A stretch of 64,000 bases of DNA. Source: Allium sativum. Taxonomy: Eukaryota; Streptophyta; Magnoliopsida; Asparagales; Amaryllidaceae. How positions within the stretch are numbered: the first letter of the stretch is position 1; the number at the start of each line of letters is the position of its first letter. The stretch lies in contig CM060910.1 of NCBI GenBank assembly GCA_030737875.1, positions 249,706,427 through 249,770,426 on the forward strand, written 5' to 3'. The position numbers and the translations under genes were made by a program. Of this stretch, positions 60,244 through 64,000 are shown one piece after another. The notes beneath the pieces were generated by a model, which worked only from the letters and a program-made list of their open reading frames with translations, searched no databases and was not told where the DNA came from.

Positions 60244-62681
60244 TGTAACGACCTGCATTCCACGCATCGAAGGATGGTAGAATAATTATTTCTTTCACAT
60301 ACGAAGTCGTATGGTCATGTAACTTTAGGAGACGACTATTAGGGTCATTTCCCATGTTCATGATTTTTGCCGATTTTTAAACGACCGTTTTGCCCCTATC
60401 TGATCTTGTTTTGGCTATAACATTGGATTGGTAAGGAGTTTTGACATGAAACCACTTCCATTAGATTCGGATGATGGTTTACCTTTCCGTAGATTGGTCA
60501 CTTGTGAATAACAGACTTACCGTTTGGGAGATATGGTTGAAATAAGGTTTATAAGGTGAAAACTGCTTAACCGGGCCAAATGAGGTGATTAGTGAATGGG
60601 CTCATAACCCATTTCAGGAATATGGTTATAGGGAGGCTGAAATGAGTTAGGTTTTCATTCTATTTCAGTTTTCTAGCTGCCATTTACCTCTTAGAAACCA
60701 TAGCAATGGCCTCCACTTTCTAGAATCATTTCTAATCACCGTTTAATCAAGGATTAGCCTAACCTACACCAAATTAATGAGAAATAGCATCAAAGAAAGG
60801 TTGGAGCTGTTGTTAGACATTGGTATTCACCCAAATCAGAGGAGTTTCAGTTCTGAAAGTTTTAATTGTGGCGAAGGTGAGTGATTAGCCTTGTTTTTAC
60901 ACTAATTATGGTTAATTAAGGGTAATTAGTGTTAATTAGCGAATTTAAACATAATTAAATTATGGATAAATATTTAGGAATTCTTAAACACCGTTTTAGA
61001 CCTCTATTAGAAGTTTGGGTTAAATTGGTTAAGTTTTGCTAATCCTATCATTAGATTTGCTTAAACATGCTTAAGGGGAAAATATAGGTTTTGGGGAGAT
61101 TTGATCCATTTTGACATATCAAATTGTTGTTTTGGTGTTTGTGGTCAATTCTATATGTTGCTATGACTATATGGTATGCTTTGTGATTGATTAGAACAAT
61201 TAGAATAGTTGAAAACGCCGTCGATGGCGTAAAACAGTCGCAGGAAGAGTTGCAGGAATTTGACCCGGACCGGATCGGATCGTCCCTACCCGAACCAACC
61301 AGATCGTGAGTCCTTCCCCACTAGCCGACCGGATCGAGCCCATGTACCACGAGCCATGGAGCACCATACACCACGAGTCGCTAGATGTTCCTCACCTCTT
61401 CGAGTTAGATCACCACGAGCGGAGCGTCCACTAGTCGATCGCCTTGAGGATCGTGAGCTGAGACAAGCCAGAGCAAGAAGCCATGGACTAGACCACGAGC
61501 CACCAGGGGAGCATTCCCACGAACCGACCCGATGGTCATGAGCTAGAATCCATCACGAGTCGAGGACAGGAGAGCGAGCCACAAACCGAAGCTAGGAGGG
61601 GTGATTCACGAGCCAAGGAAGCTGGTCATGAATCGTAGCGCCATGAATGAAGGAGTCATGAATCGAGCATATCTGAGCTGATGTATGGACATGAATGGAA
61701 ACTGAAGTGCGAACGGGATAATGACCAAACCCGAGATGCAAAGGTAGTTAAAATTAGAAGTCAGAACTCAGGATACAGACGGGAACCAACGAGTTGAGTT
61801 CATGATTGGACTTTGCTGCGGGACATGTGCTAAGGGGTTATCGATACCTATAGCTTTGACTCATCACTAAGAGACAGATTAGTTGCTACGGATCAGTGCA
61901 GTGGGGCCATTGTGACTCCATGGGGCAAAGTGATCGTAGCAAAGAATTGGGTGATCAAAGTAGTAAAAATCGTATGCTTTATGCACAAAGTGAGAGATGT
62001 GAGGATGATTATTATGTTTGATGTTTGCTACCACCATGACCCCACCCCCATTTACACTTTATGTTAGTGTTACCTTAGAGTACTGTACATCTTGTTGTGC
62101 TACTCTTTGGTTGCAGGTCCAAGTTCAGGTATGATTGGATTATACCTGTTATTGTTCTGTTTTGTTGCTTATCACTCATACCAGACTTTTGTTTGACCCA
62201 GAGTTTTATGTCTCTTCTTATTACTCTGGGTGCTCTTAAACGGGCAGACACGAGACAGGTCAGGTGACTATGCACGAGTAGCTGTGCCAGAGACGAGCAG
62301 GAGGCTTCCACGTATGATATAAATAAATATTCTCCCTGTGTCGTTGCTGGTCACTACTTTGGGCATTAGTAGTGTATCTCCCTTATTTTGCTTTAGACAT
62401 AGTTTTTAAAAGTTGTAATAACGATGATGTGGAACATAAGATGTATTTGGATGTTCCGCTGCTATGATGCTTTAGTTTTCAGTTTAGACACTGTCTCGCC
62501 TATTTTATGTCAAGTATGTTATTATTATATTTTATTCCATGCGCTGTGAGACATTCTATAGGTTCCTTGTTAGTTTAAATTCCCTTCTTTTCCTTCCTTT
62601 GGCGACCGTCCCGTACTGGTTGGACATTGGCACAACGCACTTTCATTGGAAATGTCGGCTGGTGCCGGGCGGGTCGTCACA
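60244..62681 (+). repeat. Element F 5' LTR (2438 bp)
   Basis: It starts TGTAACGACCTGC and ends GGGTCGTCACA. A degenerate repeat rich in CACGAG/CATGAATCG lies at about 61330-61690 and produces a spurious 93-residue frame (61260-61541). The second LTR is outside the window, so the start is judged from the terminal motif and from the break in the A-like sequence of G. Confidence 0.85.
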
Positions 62682-62683
62682 TT

Positions 62684-62695
62684 TGGTGTTAGAGC
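62684..62695 (+). promoter_or_regulatory. Primer-binding site of element F (decayed)
   Basis: TGGTGTTAGAGC, with two mismatches to the initiator tRNA-Met complement, two bases after the LTR end. Confidence 0.8.
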
Positions 62696-62880
62696 TCTAG
62701 GTTGCGTAGTTAACCAAGGGAAGACACCAGAGAGAGATAGTACATATATGAGAGCGCGTATTTGTGATATTTTGGTTTTCAAAAGTTATATATATACTAT
62801 TAGCATATTTAAGGATGAAGTCGCACTGCACTAGCACCACTGAAGAGATGGTTAATCATTTTCTCCTTACGGATTGAACG

Positions 62881-63568
62881 ATGAGACGATATACGAGGAG
62901 TACGGGTTCAGGGGTTAATAATAGGAATGTCCCTGATATGAGGACGATGTTCACTACTTTCATGCGAGAGGTGTTTAGGGATGCTCGGGGAGCAGTTCCT
63001 AATGCTGCTAACGCTGGTGGTGTAGTAGTGCAGGCGCCTAGGGCTGATTTTGCCAAGCTTAACAAGGATTATACTAGTCTTGGCGGGAAGCCGTTCCATG
63101 GAACGGAGTCGGCTACAGATGTTTAAGAATTGTTGGAAAGTTGTGAGAGCATCTTCGAGGACTTGAGAATCGATGATGCCATGAAGAGAAAGTTAGCATC
63201 GCGTCAACTTCAAGGACGAGCTATGAATTGGTGGAATGCTATTAAAGCAGCTACTCCTGAAGATCAAGTTACTTGGAATCGGTTTATGACTCGTTTCAGC
63301 GAAAAGTTCATTCCATCTACTCACAAATCTGAACTATTTAGGAAATTTTTGGAGCTTAAGCAGAATAATAGGGCAGTCTCAGAGTACATTGCAGAGTTCG
63401 ATACTTTATTGAAGTACGGATTATCTCTTATCGACCCTGCCGAGAAGAAGAAGGAGAAGTTCATAACCGGCTGAGATGACTACTTAGGGGAAAGGCTGAT
63501 AAACCACATCGACGACACATTTGAATCTATTGTGGGGAAAGGCATTGAGATCAGAGAGTCTTTACCCT
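62881..63568 (+). pseudogene. Element F gag, broken
   Basis: The ATG at 62881 opens MRRYTRSTGSG and runs to a TAA at 63124-63126, where related gags have a glutamine codon (CAA to TAA likely). The frame goes on through ELLESCESIFEDL, a retrotransposon gag core (MNWWNAI, FSEKFIP, EYIAEFDTLL) and FITG to a TGA at about 63475, where arginine is usual (CGA to TGA). It stays in frame to ESLP, after which the sequence shifts frame near 63568. Gag would form the particle shell. This copy cannot make it. Confidence 0.9.
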
Positions 63569-64000
63569 AAGCCAAAGACTGAAGTTGTCGTTGCATCTAT
63601 AGAGGAGCCAAAGCCGCAAGCAAGCTTTGGAGGCAAGGAAAAGTCCCAGAATAAGAGGAAACAGAACCAAACCAAGGATGGTCAGAATAAGAAAGATGGT
63701 GAGTGCTTTAGTTGTGGCAAGAAGGGCCACTATGCTAGATATTGTCAAGAAAATCCTAGGGAAAGGAAGTGCTTCAATTGCGGCCAAGTGGGACATCACA
63801 AGGATTATCGCCCGCAACCCCCTAAAGAGAAGCAGATTGTGAAAGCATATGTTATCAACGTCGTTCCTTCTTCGTCGAATGCCCCAACTGGGGCGGAGAA
63901 GGGAAAGGGCGTCATTATTCAAGGTATGCTTTCTATTTATGATGTTTCTGTTCTAGTTTTGTTGATAGTGAGGCATCCCATTCCTTCATGTCTAGCGACC
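63569..64000 (+). pseudogene. Element F gag zinc-knuckle region and protease start, broken
   Basis: In a shifted frame a Lys/Gln-rich linker leads to a CCHC knuckle, CFSCGKKGHYARYC, and a second one whose last Cys reads Arg (CFNCGQVGHHKDYR). A further shift is needed near 63955 to reach the protease active-site region, where the usual DSGA reads DSEA. The rest of pol is outside the window. Confidence 0.85.

Larger units (their letters stand above)
60244..64000 (+). mobile_element. Element F: Ty3/gypsy element, 5' part
   Basis: A 2.4-kb LTR (60244-62681) is followed by a primer-binding site, leader and a broken gag going into protease, cut by the window edge. It is a different lineage from D: shorter LTR, different gag start, and none of the D-type leader hairpins that I could find. 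Confidence 0.88.

Noticed and set aside
61260..61541. A 93-residue Arg/His-rich frame in the F LTR
   Set aside because: It is produced by the CACGAG-type repeat inside an LTR and has no recognisable domain.

Overview
The window is plant nuclear DNA, AT-rich and made almost entirely of LTR retrotransposons inserted into one another. I found no host gene, rRNA, tRNA gene or CRISPR array. The coding capacity that remains is broken Ty3/gypsy (Metaviridae) gag-pol. Primer-binding sites matching plant initiator tRNA-Met, TG...CA ends, G-rich polypurine tracts and 5-bp target duplications point to a land plant, probably an angiosperm with a large repeat-rich genome. The species cannot be told from this window.

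Nesting, oldest to youngest, with names used only here. G (58541-60243) is an LTR fragment. B (29312-58540) lies in G. C (26561-29311) lies in the 5' LTR of B. D (1-26560, minus strand) lies in C and is the only nearly complete coding element. A (3663-17316) lies in the integrase part of D, with target duplication AGGTT. The 3' LTR of B was hit twice: by E (33485-46011, target duplication CTCCG) and by H (49886-56020, target duplication GATTT, a minus-strand solo LTR). F (60244-64000) is a second coding gypsy element that entered G and runs off the right edge. The nest is five levels deep (G>B>C>D>A).

The LTRs are very long: about 6.3 kb in A, 6.0 and 5.5 kb in E, 5.3 kb in D, about 6.8 kb in B once insertions are subtracted, and 6.1 kb in H. 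F has a 2.4-kb LTR. A, B and E have internal regions of only about 1040, 387 and 1055 bp with no gag or pol, so they look like non-autonomous giant-LTR elements (LARD-like). D encodes gag, protease, reverse transcriptase, RNase H, integrase and a chromodomain-like tail. It now carries a gag frameshift and three in-frame stops, besides the A insertion.

The most notable signal is a set of stem-loops at matching places in otherwise diverged families, with paired base changes that keep the stems. (1) One lies near the 3' part of the LTR, with arms such as GCTATTATAAG/CTTATAATAGC. (2) Tandem hairpins lie in the leader between primer-binding site and gag in A, B, D and E. (3) A hairpin lies just before the polypurine tract. 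Together with shared primer-binding sites and polypurine tracts, this suggests that A, B and E are copied in trans by proteins of D-like relatives through shared RNA signals. That last step is inference. The LTRs also hold arrays of short AT palindromes, a ~235-bp internal duplication, a ~160-bp degenerate repeat and a GC-rich block.
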